Shown here: piece by piece, positions 33,849 through 43,441 of the stretch
Layout of the letters: each line of letters starts with the position of its first letter
How positions within the stretch are numbered: the first letter of the stretch is position 1
NCBI GenBank assembly: GCA_934702375.1
Contig: CAKUYE010000014.1
Location: 1-64,000, forward strand
Length of the DNA: 64,000 bases
Source: an uncultured Bacillota bacterium
Lineage (GTDB): Bacteria; Bacillota; Dehalobacteriia; UBA7702
Direction of reading: 5' to 3'
Notes under the pieces: generated by a model
The model's input: only the letters and a program-made list of their open reading frames with translations
Told to the model about the DNA's origin: nothing
Database searches by the model: none
Translations under genes and position numbers: made by a program

Positions 33849-36800
33849 TTATTTTTCCAGCTGAGACCAGTCGAAGTTTTCTCTTAATTCGAGCCATTTT
33901 TCGCTGCCGTCGGTAGCGCCGACTTCACGCTGGAAATAGTGGGAATTGGTGGCTTCCTGTACCGCAATGTAATACCACTGGCCGGAAACGCAATCGGGAT
34001 AAGTGGTCATACCGTCGAGGAGGCACGTTTCATCTTTGGGGACACGTTTCATCACGCGGTTAATCATGGTCATGGTTTCTGCCCGGGTGATTTCGTTATT
34101 GGGACGGAAGGTTCCATCTTCATAACCGGTGATCCAGCCGTTGCCGGCAGCCAGTTCGATGTATTTCTGTGCCCAATGACCTTCGATATCCGTAAAGGTT
34201 TTGGTGTTTTCCGTCAGGTTGGCAAAAGCGGAAATGATGGTAGCCATTTCTGCACGGGTAATGGGCTGGTTGGGACGGAAGGTACCATCGTTATAGCCGT
34301 TGAGAATCTTCATGTTTGCCAGAGTGGAGATGGCATTGTTATACCACTGTCCGGCATGAACGTCGGAGAAGGGATTTTCCGATGTTTTGTTGATGGCTCT
34401 GGAGTCATCGGTGAGGAGGCGGAAGAAGATGGTGGCAACTTCGGCACGGGTGATGTTTGCCTGAGGTCTTACGGTGCCGTCTTCATAGCCGATGATATAG
34501 GCAAAGTGGTCGTCAAAGTTCAGTACGCAGACTTGTTCGCCGTAAAGGTCGATGTTATGGTCGGGCATGGTGCCGGGATTGGTCCAGAGATTGGTCAGGG
34601 CATCTTCGGTGTACCAACCGTGGAAATCGTAACCTTTGATCGCTGCGGGGGTATAATCCTGAATGGCTGCGCCGTAGGTCAGTGTTACGGCATGGTCTTT
34701 GTCAAAGCCGCCGTCACTGTTTTTCAGATAATAGGTAATGGTGTAATCGTTGGCATTGAATGCACCGTAAACGGTGATGTTGTTGGCCGGCATGGTTTCC
34801 GGTTTTGCCCAGGCGTTGGTCAGGGCATCTTCATGATACCAGCCGGAGAAAGTATGACCGGTTTTTTCCGGTGCATATTCGGGAATGGCATCGCCGTATT
34901 TCAGTGCGATTTTATTGTTTTCGGCATAGTTGCCGTCATCGCCTTTTACCATATAGGTGATGGTGTAACCATTGGTGATATAGCCGCCGTAAACAACGAT
35001 GTTTTTGGCCGGCATGGTTTCCGGTTTGTTCCAGGCATTGGTTAATGCTTCATCTTCAAACCAGCCGGTGAAGGAGTGTCCTTCTTTTTCGGCAGGGCTG
35101 TAACCGGTGATCTCTGCACCAAATTTCAAAGTGACTTTGTTGTCTTCGGCATAGTTGCCGTCATCACCTTTTACCATGTAGGTAATGGTGTAATCGTTGG
35201 CGGTGTATGCACCGTAAACGGTGATATTGCTGGCAGGCATGGTTTCCGGTTTGCTCCAAGCGTTGGTCAGCGCTTCTTCATTATACCAACCGGAGAAGGT
35301 ATGGCCCTCTTTTTCCGTGGGGGTATAGTCATCGACTTTGGCGCCGAATTTCAAAGTAGCTTCGTTATTTTTAGCATAAACGCCGTCATCGCCTTTGACC
35401 ATGTAAGTGATGGTGTAATCATTGGCGGTGAAAGCACCGTAAACGGTGATATCTTCCGCAGGCATGGTAGCGGGAGCTGTCCATTTATTGGTGAGAGCTG
35501 CTTCTTTGTACCAGCCATTGAAGGTGTAGCCGGTTTTTTCCGGTGCATATCCGGGAATGGCATCGCCGTATTTCACAACAGCTGTCTTATTGAAGCTGCT
35601 GTCATTATTGACGATGTAGTTTACTTTGTAATCGTTTACCATAAATGCACCGTAGACATTGATGTTTTCTGCGGGCATTTTATCGGGAGTCCATGCGGAA
35701 TCTTCGTTAAGTTCCTCTGTTGTAAACCAACCGGAGAAGGTATGACCGGTCTTGGTCAGAGGCACATTGTAGCTGCTGATATCATCTCCCGAGCTGAGGA
35801 GGGTCTTGGTGAGATCGGTGTTTTCCACATAGCCTTCGGTTTCGTTGTCATATACGTAATAGTGGATTTCGTAATATTTTGCTTTTACTGCGGGGATACC
35901 GAAATCTACCGTTTTATCGCCTACGGTCAATGTTGTTCTGCCGTTGGTGGGAATCCAGTTGCCGGCTTTTGCATTGTCCGTGGTGGGGTCAATCTTTACC
36001 CTGTAGGTGTAGGAGTAAGTATAGGTTGTGATATCGCCGGAGGTTTCCACTAATGCCGCATCGGGATTTAATTCCCAGGTAAAGCTGCCGGTGGTTTCAT
36101 TGGGGGTAATGGTTCCGGCGGTTTGTTCCACACCGGCGGGAATGGAGTCGTTTACGGTACCGGCATTGATACCGTTAACGATCGTATCAGTAATTGCGGC
36201 AAATGCATTGTAAAGCTCATCAGCATTGGCGGCATTGAAGGCGTATTTTGTTTTGCCGTCGGCAGATGCCGGTGTCGCGATCGATTCCTCCAGGAATTTA
36301 CCGACGGTGGGACCACCGGGGTAGGTTACTTCCCCTGCGGCACCAAAGCAAACAGTGTAAAGATTTGCCTTGGTTTTCAATGTTGTTGCCGTGGCCTTGG
36401 TTTGATCGTTGATCGCACTGCTGCCGCCGGTGCCGTCACCGATGCGGTTCCCGTTTTTCATGGCGTAGGTGGGAACACCGTCGGTCAGGGCAATGACATT
36501 TTTGGCGCTGATATTTTTTACCGTATCTCTCCCCAGAAGGGTATTGGCATCGGCAAGGCCGTCGTCAAGGTTGGTACCGCCATTGGCGGAAAGTTTATTT
36601 ACGGCAGATCTGGCTTTGTCGTAACCATCTTTGGTCGCAACATTGACCCACTCCTGGGTTACGGAGCCGTAGCTATTGAATTCCACAATTGCTACATATC
36701 TGGTCAAGGCCGTATTTTCCGTGTAAACGCCGTTCTTTACGCAGCCGCTGAAGGTATCCACGAATTCTAGTGCGGCTGTCTTCTCGGCATCCAGCCGGGT

Positions 36801-37220
36801 CTCGAAGGAGCTGTTGTTATATCTGGAACAGGTTTTTTTGTGGTATTGTGTCCCCAAAGGGATGAGGTTGAATTCAGGCTCAAATCCACATTCGGAGCAC
36901 CAATCGGTAGAGCCGGAGGTGTCTACAACGAGTACGGTGGCAGCTGCCCCCGGTGCGGTGGTTGTGGTTTGGCTCATCACGACCTTCAAAGTGATGTCGT
37001 AGGTGTTGTCCTGACCGGCAACGGGTGCTGCTGTTTTGCTGATGCTTTGGAGACCGTCGATGCCGAAATCAGAGTCTTGGACGGTGCTTTCCTGCCACTG
37101 ACCGTCTTTGTAGTAACCATAGTGAATGCCGTTATCGTTTTCCGCCGCCAAAGCGAAGGTGGGAAACAGGGCAAAAACCATGCAAAGCGTCATAAACCAG
37201 GTAAAGATTTTTTTGTTCAT
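33849..37220 (-). CDS. Surface protein with vWA domain, six InlB-type repeats and three SLH domains
   Basis: This 1123-residue protein has a signal peptide (1-26, ending ALAA) and a vWA domain (~95-340) with MIDAS variant DTSGST. Six ~72-residue repeats follow at ~470-905, of the InlB B-repeat type (GHTFSGWYxxxALTNxWxxPETMPAxNITVYGAF). Three C-terminal SLH domains end with ELRENFDWSQLEK. Repeats 3-5 are the most alike, suggesting recent duplication. Ends and linkers are almost the same as those of the 738-residue paralogue 316 bp downstream, so the pair arose by tandem duplication. It probably acts as a surface adhesin or S-layer component. Confidence 0.9.
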   Translation of the reverse strand: MNKKIFTWFMTLCMVFALFPTFALAAENDNGIHYGYYKDGQWQESTVQDSDFGIDGLQSISKTAAPVAGQDNTYDITLKVVMSQTTTTAPGAAATVLVVDTSGSTDWCSECGFEPEFNLIPLGTQYHKKTCSRYNNSSFETRLDAEKTAALEFVDTFSGCVKNGVYTENTALTRYVAIVEFNSYGSVTQEWVNVATKDGYDKARSAVNKLSANGGTNLDDGLADANTLLGRDTVKNISAKNVIALTDGVPTYAMKNGNRIGDGTGGSSAINDQTKATATTLKTKANLYTVCFGAAGEVTYPGGPTVGKFLEESIATPASADGKTKYAFNAANADELYNAFAAITDTIVNGINAGTVNDSIPAGVEQTAGTITPNETTGSFTWELNPDAALVETSGDITTYTYSYTYRVKIDPTTDNAKAGNWIPTNGRTTLTVGDKTVDFGIPAVKAKYYEIHYYVYDNETEGYVENTDLTKTLLSSGDDISSYNVPLTKTGHTFSGWFTTEELNEDSAWTPDKMPAENINVYGAFMVNDYKVNYIVNNDSSFNKTAVVKYGDAIPGYAPEKTGYTFNGWYKEAALTNKWTAPATMPAEDITVYGAFTANDYTITYMVKGDDGVYAKNNEATLKFGAKVDDYTPTEKEGHTFSGWYNEEALTNAWSKPETMPASNITVYGAYTANDYTITYMVKGDDGNYAEDNKVTLKFGAEITGYSPAEKEGHSFTGWFEDEALTNAWNKPETMPAKNIVVYGGYITNGYTITYMVKGDDGNYAENNKIALKYGDAIPEYAPEKTGHTFSGWYHEDALTNAWAKPETMPANNITVYGAFNANDYTITYYLKNSDGGFDKDHAVTLTYGAAIQDYTPAAIKGYDFHGWYTEDALTNLWTNPGTMPDHNIDLYGEQVCVLNFDDHFAYIIGYEDGTVRPQANITRAEVATIFFRLLTDDSRAINKTSENPFSDVHAGQWYNNAISTLANMKILNGYNDGTFRPNQPITRAEMATIISAFANLTENTKTFTDIEGHWAQKYIELAAGNGWITGYEDGTFRPNNEITRAETMTMINRVMKRVPKDETCLLDGMTTYPDCVSGQWYYIAVQEATNSHYFQREVGATDGSEKWLELRENFDWSQLEK

Positions 37221-37449
37221 TTCTTAAAATCTCCTTTCACTATATTTTTTATTTTACTTATCTATTTTCTTTGTCTGTTTGTTTTTCTGCTCTCCGAACA
37301 TAAACATGTTTCTTTGTTGACCCCCTTTTTCGCAGACAGAGAAAAATTTGATCATGATAATTATACACGACTTATCGGTGGATGTCAAAAGGATAAATGA
37401 TGTCAAAAGGATAAATATTGTTCCTTTGATGGCATTTTATGAAAAAGAG

Positions 37450-37492
37450 AACCGGCATATCCGGAGCACGACGCCACGAATATACCGGTTGA
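37450..37492 (-). terminator. Terminator of the purF - YcxB-like operon
   Basis: AACCGGTATAT / ATATGCCGGTT stem with one mismatch, and CTCTTTTTC on the minus strand. The rest of 37221-37505 is AT-rich upstream sequence for the large SLH gene. Confidence 0.6.
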
Positions 37493-37505
37493 ACTGCGGT
37501 TTTAT

Positions 37506-37988
37506 TTAAGTTAAATAACTGTTGATCTTTTTAATCTCCTTTGCCGTAAAATAGCGTTTGGGGAGAATGAGAAATTGGCTGTGATCGGGATAAAGAAAAT
37601 AGTAATTTTTTGTTTTGCCGGTATGGACAAAATCTTCCCAGCGAATGGTGAATTCCTTCTTTTCACCGCCAACGTGGGTGGTGAGAGCCTGAGGCGTTAT
37701 GGTGATATAGCGGGTGGGGCTGTTGCCGCCGGCGGTGGACATCATTTTCACAAAGATGAGAAATACGCAGATCATGACGAGTACACCGTAGGAGCAATAG
37801 ACCAATCCGTTGGGAATATCAAAAATACCGAAAAGGTTTAGAAAGATCAGTGTCAGAGCGAGGATGACAAAAAATAAAATGTCGATGAGAACCAGCTTTC
37901 TTTTGACAAAGAGGTTGTAATCCATGGCTTTTTCACGGTCCTTGGCATCAAGGCTGATGCTGACTTCAATGATATCGTTGGTTTCCAT
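37506..37988 (-). CDS. YcxB-like membrane protein
   Basis: This 160-residue protein has two TM helices (~34-53 and 61-82) and a C-terminal cytosolic beta-rich domain with ITITPQALTTHVGGEKKEFTIRWEDFVHTGKTKNYYFLY. This matches the YcxB-like family layout, whose role is unknown. The ATG lies ~9 bp after the purF stop, with AAGGAG overlapping the stop codon, so it is co-transcribed and coupled to purF. Confidence 0.75.
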   Translation of the reverse strand: METNDIIEVSISLDAKDREKAMDYNLFVKRKLVLIDILFFVILALTLIFLNLFGIFDIPNGLVYCSYGVLVMICVFLIFVKMMSTAGGNSPTRYITITPQALTTHVGGEKKEFTIRWEDFVHTGKTKNYYFLYPDHSQFLILPKRYFTAKEIKKINSYLT

Positions 37989-37997
37989 AATAACTCC

Positions 37998-39395
37998 TTA
38001 GCAATCCTCTTCCTTTAAGGTTACGGGAACCGGATAATCCCCGGTAAAGCAGGCATCACAGAAGCCGTTGAGCTTGCAGTGGGGGATGATCCTGGGCAGA
38101 TCCTCCACTTTAAAGAAGCCGAGGGAGTCTGCGCCGAGGTTTTGGCGGATTTCTTCGATGGTATATTTGCAGGCTGCCAGCTGTTTTTTCTCCGGCAGGT
38201 CCACGCCAAAAAAGCAGGGCCAGGTAAAGGGCGGAGCGGTGATGCGCATATGAACTTCCTTAGCGCCGGCTTTTTTCAGCATTTTGATGATACCCTTGCT
38301 TACGGTACCCCGCACCATGCTGTCGTCTACCAAAATAACCCGCTTGTCCTGAACGGTGTGCTTTAAAACGTTCAACTTGATTCGCACCGATTCTTCCCGC
38401 TGCACCTGATCGGGTTGGATGAAGGTGCGGCCGATGTAGCGGTTTTTGATGAGGCCGACACCATAGGGAATGCCGCTGCCTGCAGCATAACCGATGGCGG
38501 CATCAATGCCGCTGTCCGGTACCGGCATAACAACGTCGGCATCTACCGGGTAGCGTTCGGATAAGATTTTGCCGGCCAGATATCTGGCTTCGTATACGCT
38601 TTGCCCATCTATGGTGCTGTCAGGACGGGCAAAATAGATATATTCAAAGATACATGGACGGTATTTTTCCGGTCGGGTTTCACGGGGGATCGAGGTATAG
38701 CCTTTTTCGTCGATCACAATCATCTCGCCGGGTTCCACATCGCGGATCACTTCACCGCCGATGGCTTCCACGGCACAGCTTTCCGATGCAAGAATGTAGG
38801 AATTGCCTTTGATCCCGAGGCAAAGAGGCTTTAAACCGAAGGGATCACGAATCCCAACAAGCTTCTTGGGACTCATGACCAGCAAAGCGTATGCGCCGCT
38901 GACCATTTCCGTAGCCTGGCGGATGGCTGCTTCCAAAAGATGTGCATCGACTTCCTTTTTGGCAATGAGGTAAGCAAAAATCTCGGAATCGGTATTGCTG
39001 TGGAAGATCGCACCCTTGGTTTCCATGAGTTCATTGCGAATGGCATCAGCATTGGCAAGGTTGCCGTTGTGGGCGATGGCCAGAGTGCCGTGGACAAAGC
39101 TCATTGTCAGGGGTTGGGCATTTTTGGCTTCACTGTTGCCGGTGGTGGAATAGCGGCAATGACCGATGCCGATTTGCCCCTGGAGTTTGGCGACTTTTGC
39201 ATCATCGAATACTTCGTTGACCAATCCCATGTCTTTATGGGAGGTCACAATGCCATTGTTGCTTACGGCCATACCGCAGCTTTCCTGCCCTCGATGTTGC
39301 AGCGCAAAAAGACCGTAATACATTTCCTTTGCAAGGTTGAGGCCATCGTTGTTGAAAAGGCCGATCACACCGCAGGCTTCTTTGATTTCAGACAT
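37998..39395 (-). CDS. purF: Amidophosphoribosyltransferase
   Basis: This 465-residue enzyme performs the first committed step of purine synthesis, making phosphoribosylamine from PRPP and glutamine. A short propeptide (MSEIKEA) precedes the nucleophile Cys8 (CGVIG). The Ntn glutaminase domain has HRGQESCG, GIGHCRYSTTG and HNGNLAN. The PRTase domain has VILVDDSMVRGT. C-terminal cysteines (FCDACFTGDYP and others) fit the 4Fe-4S-containing class. GGAG lies upstream of the ATG. Other pur genes are not adjacent. Confidence 0.95.
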   Translation of the reverse strand: MSEIKEACGVIGLFNNDGLNLAKEMYYGLFALQHRGQESCGMAVSNNGIVTSHKDMGLVNEVFDDAKVAKLQGQIGIGHCRYSTTGNSEAKNAQPLTMSFVHGTLAIAHNGNLANADAIRNELMETKGAIFHSNTDSEIFAYLIAKKEVDAHLLEAAIRQATEMVSGAYALLVMSPKKLVGIRDPFGLKPLCLGIKGNSYILASESCAVEAIGGEVIRDVEPGEMIVIDEKGYTSIPRETRPEKYRPCIFEYIYFARPDSTIDGQSVYEARYLAGKILSERYPVDADVVMPVPDSGIDAAIGYAAGSGIPYGVGLIKNRYIGRTFIQPDQVQREESVRIKLNVLKHTVQDKRVILVDDSMVRGTVSKGIIKMLKKAGAKEVHMRITAPPFTWPCFFGVDLPEKKQLAACKYTIEEIRQNLGADSLGFFKVEDLPRIIPHCKLNGFCDACFTGDYPVPVTLKEEDC

Positions 39396-39547
39396 ATGCT
39401 TCTCCTTTGATCATTTGTGCAGGTTCGGTGAAAATGAGTTTGCTTTATAAAATTAATAATGTATTATTATAACGCATTCTTTCCCTTATTTCAATAGAAA
39501 ATCTGCAAAAACCCTGTTTACTCTCTTGATTTCGAGAAAAGCTTTCT

Positions 39548-40420
39548 TTAGAAATCCATAAAGATGTTGGCGCAGCCGCCGCTGTCCAGAGCTGCCATGG
39601 TCCGGGGGCAAAGATCCCGGGCTGTGCCGATGATATATTGTCGGCAATCTTCATCGCTGAGGTTGAGGATATTGCAGAGGTTTTCTGCGGCTTTGGTTAG
39701 AAGAGCGGTATTTTCATCGTTGGTGTGATAGCGAAGGATCGTTTCGATGGCCTGTAATTCCTCGGCGGTGATCTTTAGTGGTCGGGGGTCGGTTTCCAAC
39801 AGCAGATGGCCGATGGTGTTGGCCAGCACCGGCTCACAAAGATTGACGATAAGTTGGCGATAAGCCAGGCAATACCGTAGGAGCAGGCTGCGGACGCGGG
39901 AAAGGGGATAAAGGCTTAGGATGCGGTTTTCCGTGAGGATTGCCTTGAGGTAGGCTTCGATGAAAATGACACCGAGCTTGTCTTGGGGAATGCTGTGGCA
40001 AAGCTGGTAATCAATGGTACAGGGAATCTCCTGGGCCAGCAGCTCCCATTGATAAGCTTGGAAAAAGGTGCCGATGCTCTTTAGGGTATCGTCGTAGGAG
40101 CGCTGTCCCAGCGGCGGAGCCGTGATGCAGGCCGCTTCGTAAAGCTTTTTTGTTGTTGTGAGCTTTTCGGCCAGAATCCTTTGGCCTTCCTTGTAGAAAT
40201 GCGCCGTTTCTGCCGGTGTTCGTTCCGGATCACTGTAATGATCTCCCAGTGCCGTTTTTATTGTGAAATAAATGGACTCGCTTAGAGACACCATGGTTTC
40301 CAGAGGCAGGGAGCTGCTTTGGCCGCCGGTGAAAGCCAAAGCGTTGGCTCGCAAAAGGGACTCGATCCCGCCGATGGGATCATGCTCTTGATGTTGTATG
40401 AGGTTATTTCCAGGAGTCAT
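39548..40420 (-). CDS. Conserved protein, possibly DUF6179 type
   Basis: This 290-residue soluble, mostly helical protein starts MTPGNNLIQHQEHDP and has no signal, TM helix or catalytic motif I can identify. It overlaps the upstream gene by 17 bp, and GGGGGTG lies before its ATG at 40420. From memory the pair resembles adjacent DUF6323 and DUF6179 proteins of Clostridia. That assignment is tentative; function is unknown. Confidence 0.55.
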   Translation of the reverse strand: MTPGNNLIQHQEHDPIGGIESLLRANALAFTGGQSSSLPLETMVSLSESIYFTIKTALGDHYSDPERTPAETAHFYKEGQRILAEKLTTTKKLYEAACITAPPLGQRSYDDTLKSIGTFFQAYQWELLAQEIPCTIDYQLCHSIPQDKLGVIFIEAYLKAILTENRILSLYPLSRVRSLLLRYCLAYRQLIVNLCEPVLANTIGHLLLETDPRPLKITAEELQAIETILRYHTNDENTALLTKAAENLCNILNLSDEDCRQYIIGTARDLCPRTMAALDSGGCANIFMDF

Positions 40421-40886
40421 CGTTACACACCCCCTTTGTTGATGTGGCAAAGGGATCTTTGCCGTTGCGGCAAAAATCGAGAAGAGCCTTTTCGCTGAGA
40501 TCACAGATAGGTTCTACGGCGCCGTGACTGTAGCGGTTAAAAATCGTGGTAATTGCTGTCAGCAGCTCTTTATCGTCGAGGCGGTCGTGTACGGTGTTTT
40601 TCAGTTGGTAAAAGGCATCCTGAAGCTCAAAGAGCGTTTCTTCGTAATTTTCCGGTGTGATATAAGAGGAATTGTAGATTTTCAGAATCAGCTCTTTAAG
40701 GATGCCGCTGCCAAACTCTACTCTGCCGGTTTGGCGGAGAATGTTTTTTTGTCCCTCCTGCAATGCAACGATTTGATGGTGCTCCAGTGTGACGCCGGCG
40801 GCCGCGGTGATATCATTGCAGCTTTGAATTTCGGTGGTGACGGTATGTTCCGTATCTCCCAGGATCGGTAATATGGTTTGTTCCAT
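40404..40886 (-). CDS. Conserved protein, possibly DUF6323 type
   Basis: This 160-residue soluble protein begins MEQTILPILGD and contains LTLEHHQIVALQEGQK-like sequence, helix-rich throughout. AGGAGG lies 10 bases before the ATG at 40886, which makes the ATG 9 bases further upstream unlikely because it is too close. It overlaps the following gene by 17 bp, indicating translational coupling and a shared role. Family assignment is from memory and tentative. Confidence 0.55.
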   Translation of the reverse strand: MEQTILPILGDTEHTVTTEIQSCNDITAAAGVTLEHHQIVALQEGQKNILRQTGRVEFGSGILKELILKIYNSSYITPENYEETLFELQDAFYQLKNTVHDRLDDKELLTAITTIFNRYSHGAVEPICDLSEKALLDFCRNGKDPFATSTKGVCNDDSWK

Positions 40887-41030
40887 TCGTATCATTCCTC
40901 CTCTTTTTCTGCTTTTTATCATACGTGGTCGGGGCGGAATTTTCCTATCTTGAAAAATTTCCGATTTTGTGGTATAATAAACACAGAAAAAAGAGATATT
41001 GACAAAATATCTTACATCGAAGCAAAAAAA

Positions 41031-41072
41031 ATAAAGCAGAGTGAAAGGTCTTTTCCTTTTTCTCTGCTTTTC
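41031..41072 (-). terminator. Terminator of the galE - glycosyltransferase operon
   Basis: AAAGCAGAG / CTCTGCTTT stem enclosing an inner A/T-rich helix, followed by a T-run on the minus strand. Confidence 0.7.
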
Positions 41073-41075
41073 TTT

Positions 41076-42191
41076 TTATTTCAGCAAGCGGCGGTAGATG
41101 GCTTCGATTTGTTCCGCCATCACCTTGCCGGTGAAGCGTTCTTCAAAGATCTCCGGACAATTTGCCGCCATTTTTTTGTAAAGCTCCGGATCGTTTTTGC
41201 AACGGAGAATGGCCTCGGCTAAAGCTTGACTGTCTCTTTTGGCGAAGATTACGCCGTTTACACCGTCCTGAATGACATAGGGGTTGCCGCCAAAATCGCT
41301 GACGGCGGCAGGAATTCCCAAACACATCCCTTCCAACAGAGACATGGAAGTGGCTTCCGTGCCGTAGGAGGCATTGAGCTGAAGATCCATGATGTTTTCG
41401 ATTTCCCAAATCGTTTTGATAAAACCGGTGAAGATCACGTTTTTCAAGGCCAGAGCTTCGGCTTCTTCTCGCAATGTTTTTTCACAGCTGCCGGTTCCGG
41501 CGATGAGAATCACGATATCCTCTCCCCGATCTTGAAGGAGCTTGGCGGCTTCCAACAGGTAGTGATGGCCTTTGACTTCTTCCAGCCGGGCAATGATAGC
41601 GCAAACGAAGGTGTCGGATGCAATACCGTATTTTTTCCGCACTTCTTTACGCTCTTCCTCATTCAGTCGTTTGGGGGTGGGGATACCGTTAAATACCACC
41701 TCAACCTTGTTGGGATCGGTGCCGATTTCTACGATATTGTCCTTGGCTGCCGGGGAAACCGCAATGATTACATCGCTGTAACGGTTGTTGATTGCTCCCA
41801 GGATCTGTTTTACCGGAAATCGTTTTTTATATCCGGGCTGGTCAAAAATGCTGTGCCGAGTGCTTACCGTTTTAATGCCGCAGCGGGTGGCGGCAATGCG
41901 GCCGGAAAGAGCGCCGTGGCAGTGAACAATATCCGGTTTTTCAGCTTGGAATACCTTCATGAGAGCCTTAACGTCGGCACGGTCGTAGCTTTTGTCTCTC
42001 ATGCCCTCAAAGGGAATGACTCTGATATCCAGTGCCTCGATCTCCGGAATTAATAAGCTGCCGGCAGGAACGATTACGGCATGTTCAAAATCCTTGCGGT
42101 TACAGTTGGCCAAATAGCTTAAAAGCACTTTGCCGGCACCGCCGATATTGGAATCGGAAATAAGTTGAATACACTTTTTCACCGGGTTCAT
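41076..42191 (-). CDS. Glycosyltransferase family 4 protein
   Basis: This 371-residue GT-B fold enzyme has N-terminal SNIGGAGKVLLSYL (acceptor domain, GGAG loop) and VHCHGALSGRIAA. Its C-terminal nucleotide-sugar domain has a conserved ARLEEVKGHHYLLEA and the E-x7-E element ATSMSLLEGMCLGIP. The family builds exopolysaccharides and cell-wall glycans. It starts 6 bp after galE, so UDP-galactose or UDP-glucose supply and glycan assembly are probably linked. Given the many SLH proteins, a role in their anchoring polymer is possible but not shown. Confidence 0.9.
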   Translation of the reverse strand: MNPVKKCIQLISDSNIGGAGKVLLSYLANCNRKDFEHAVIVPAGSLLIPEIEALDIRVIPFEGMRDKSYDRADVKALMKVFQAEKPDIVHCHGALSGRIAATRCGIKTVSTRHSIFDQPGYKKRFPVKQILGAINNRYSDVIIAVSPAAKDNIVEIGTDPNKVEVVFNGIPTPKRLNEEERKEVRKKYGIASDTFVCAIIARLEEVKGHHYLLEAAKLLQDRGEDIVILIAGTGSCEKTLREEAEALALKNVIFTGFIKTIWEIENIMDLQLNASYGTEATSMSLLEGMCLGIPAAVSDFGGNPYVIQDGVNGVIFAKRDSQALAEAILRCKNDPELYKKMAANCPEIFEERFTGKVMAEQIEAIYRRLLK

Positions 42192-42197
42192 CCTTCC

Positions 42198-43220
42198 TTA
42201 TTCTTCAGGGGTATCGTAGCCGTTGGGGTTCTTTTTCTGCCAGTTCCAGGTGTCGCGGCACATATCTTCCAGGCTGTATTTTGCCTGCCAGCCAAGGATC
42301 TTATTGGCTTTGGCGGGGTCGGCAAAGCATTGGGCAATGTCTCCGGGACGCCGCTCGGCGATGCGGTAGGGGATCTCCATACCGTTTGTTTTTTCAAAGG
42401 CCTTTACGATATCGAGAACGCTGTAACCGATGCCGGTACCCAGGTTGAATACGGCGGTACCTTTTTGTTTCTTTGCATATTCAATGGCACAGACATGGCC
42501 TGCGGCCAGATCCATAACGTGAATGTAGTCCCGAACCCCGGTGCCGTCGTGGGTGGGGTAGTCGTTGCCGAAAACACTCAGTTCTTTGCGCTTGCCAACG
42601 GCCACCTGAGAGATGAAGGGCAGCAGATTGTTGGGGATGCCGTTGGGATCTTCCCCGATCAGACCGCTTTTATGGGCACCGATGGGGTTGAAGTAGCGAA
42701 GCAGCACGACGCTGAGATCGGGGTTTGCCGCGGCGGCATCTCTCAGGATTTGCTCGATCATGTATTTTGTCCAGCCATAGGGATTGGTGCAGCCTGTAGC
42801 CATGGTTTCATCAATGGGAACTTTATTCGGTACGCCGTAAACCGTGGCTGAGGAGCTGAAAACAAAGTTGTTGACATGATGCTCTGCCATGACTTCCAGT
42901 AATGTCAGGGTAGAATCAATGTTGTTGCGGTAGTAGCGCAAAGGTTGGGCGCAGGACTCCCCAACCGCTTTTAACCCGGCAAAGTGGATCACGGCGTCGA
43001 TGGTTTCCTTTTGAAAGAGATCCCTTAACGCAGCTTTATCGGCAACATCAATGCCGTAAAGGGGGATCTTTTTTCCGGTGATTTTTTCTACCCGTTTCAC
43101 CGCTTCGGGTTTGCTGTTGCAAAAGTTATCGGCAACGACGATATCGTAGCCTTTTTCCAGCAGCTCCACGCAGGTGTGGGTGCCGATGTAACCGGCACCG
43201 CCGGTCAGTAGAATACTCAT
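42198..43220 (-). CDS. galE: UDP-glucose 4-epimerase
   Basis: This 340-residue SDR-family enzyme interconverts UDP-glucose and UDP-galactose with bound NAD. It shows TGGAGYIGTHTCVEL (Rossmann loop) at the start, SSSATVYG, the catalytic YGWTK (YxxxK) at ~148, and the NPIGAH and RDYIHVMDLA motifs of GalE. Length matches the family. It is co-transcribed with the downstream glycosyltransferase. Confidence 0.95.
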   Translation of the reverse strand: MSILLTGGAGYIGTHTCVELLEKGYDIVVADNFCNSKPEAVKRVEKITGKKIPLYGIDVADKAALRDLFQKETIDAVIHFAGLKAVGESCAQPLRYYRNNIDSTLTLLEVMAEHHVNNFVFSSSATVYGVPNKVPIDETMATGCTNPYGWTKYMIEQILRDAAAANPDLSVVLLRYFNPIGAHKSGLIGEDPNGIPNNLLPFISQVAVGKRKELSVFGNDYPTHDGTGVRDYIHVMDLAAGHVCAIEYAKKQKGTAVFNLGTGIGYSVLDIVKAFEKTNGMEIPYRIAERRPGDIAQCFADPAKANKILGWQAKYSLEDMCRDTWNWQKKNPNGYDTPEE

Positions 43221-43441
43221 ATGATCAATTCCTTTCTTCGGAAGGATCCGATTTTGATTTTGTCATCATTAAAGTATACCCTGAAAAAGGAAAAAAGTAA
43301 AGTTTTGCGAAATATACCTTGCGTTTCTCCGGTTTTTTTCTTCCCTCCCGGTGTATTTGTATTTCTCCGTAAAATATGTTACAATAAAAATGATTTTGTT
43401 TTTTCAGGATGATTATAATTTAGTTATCAGAGGAGGATATT

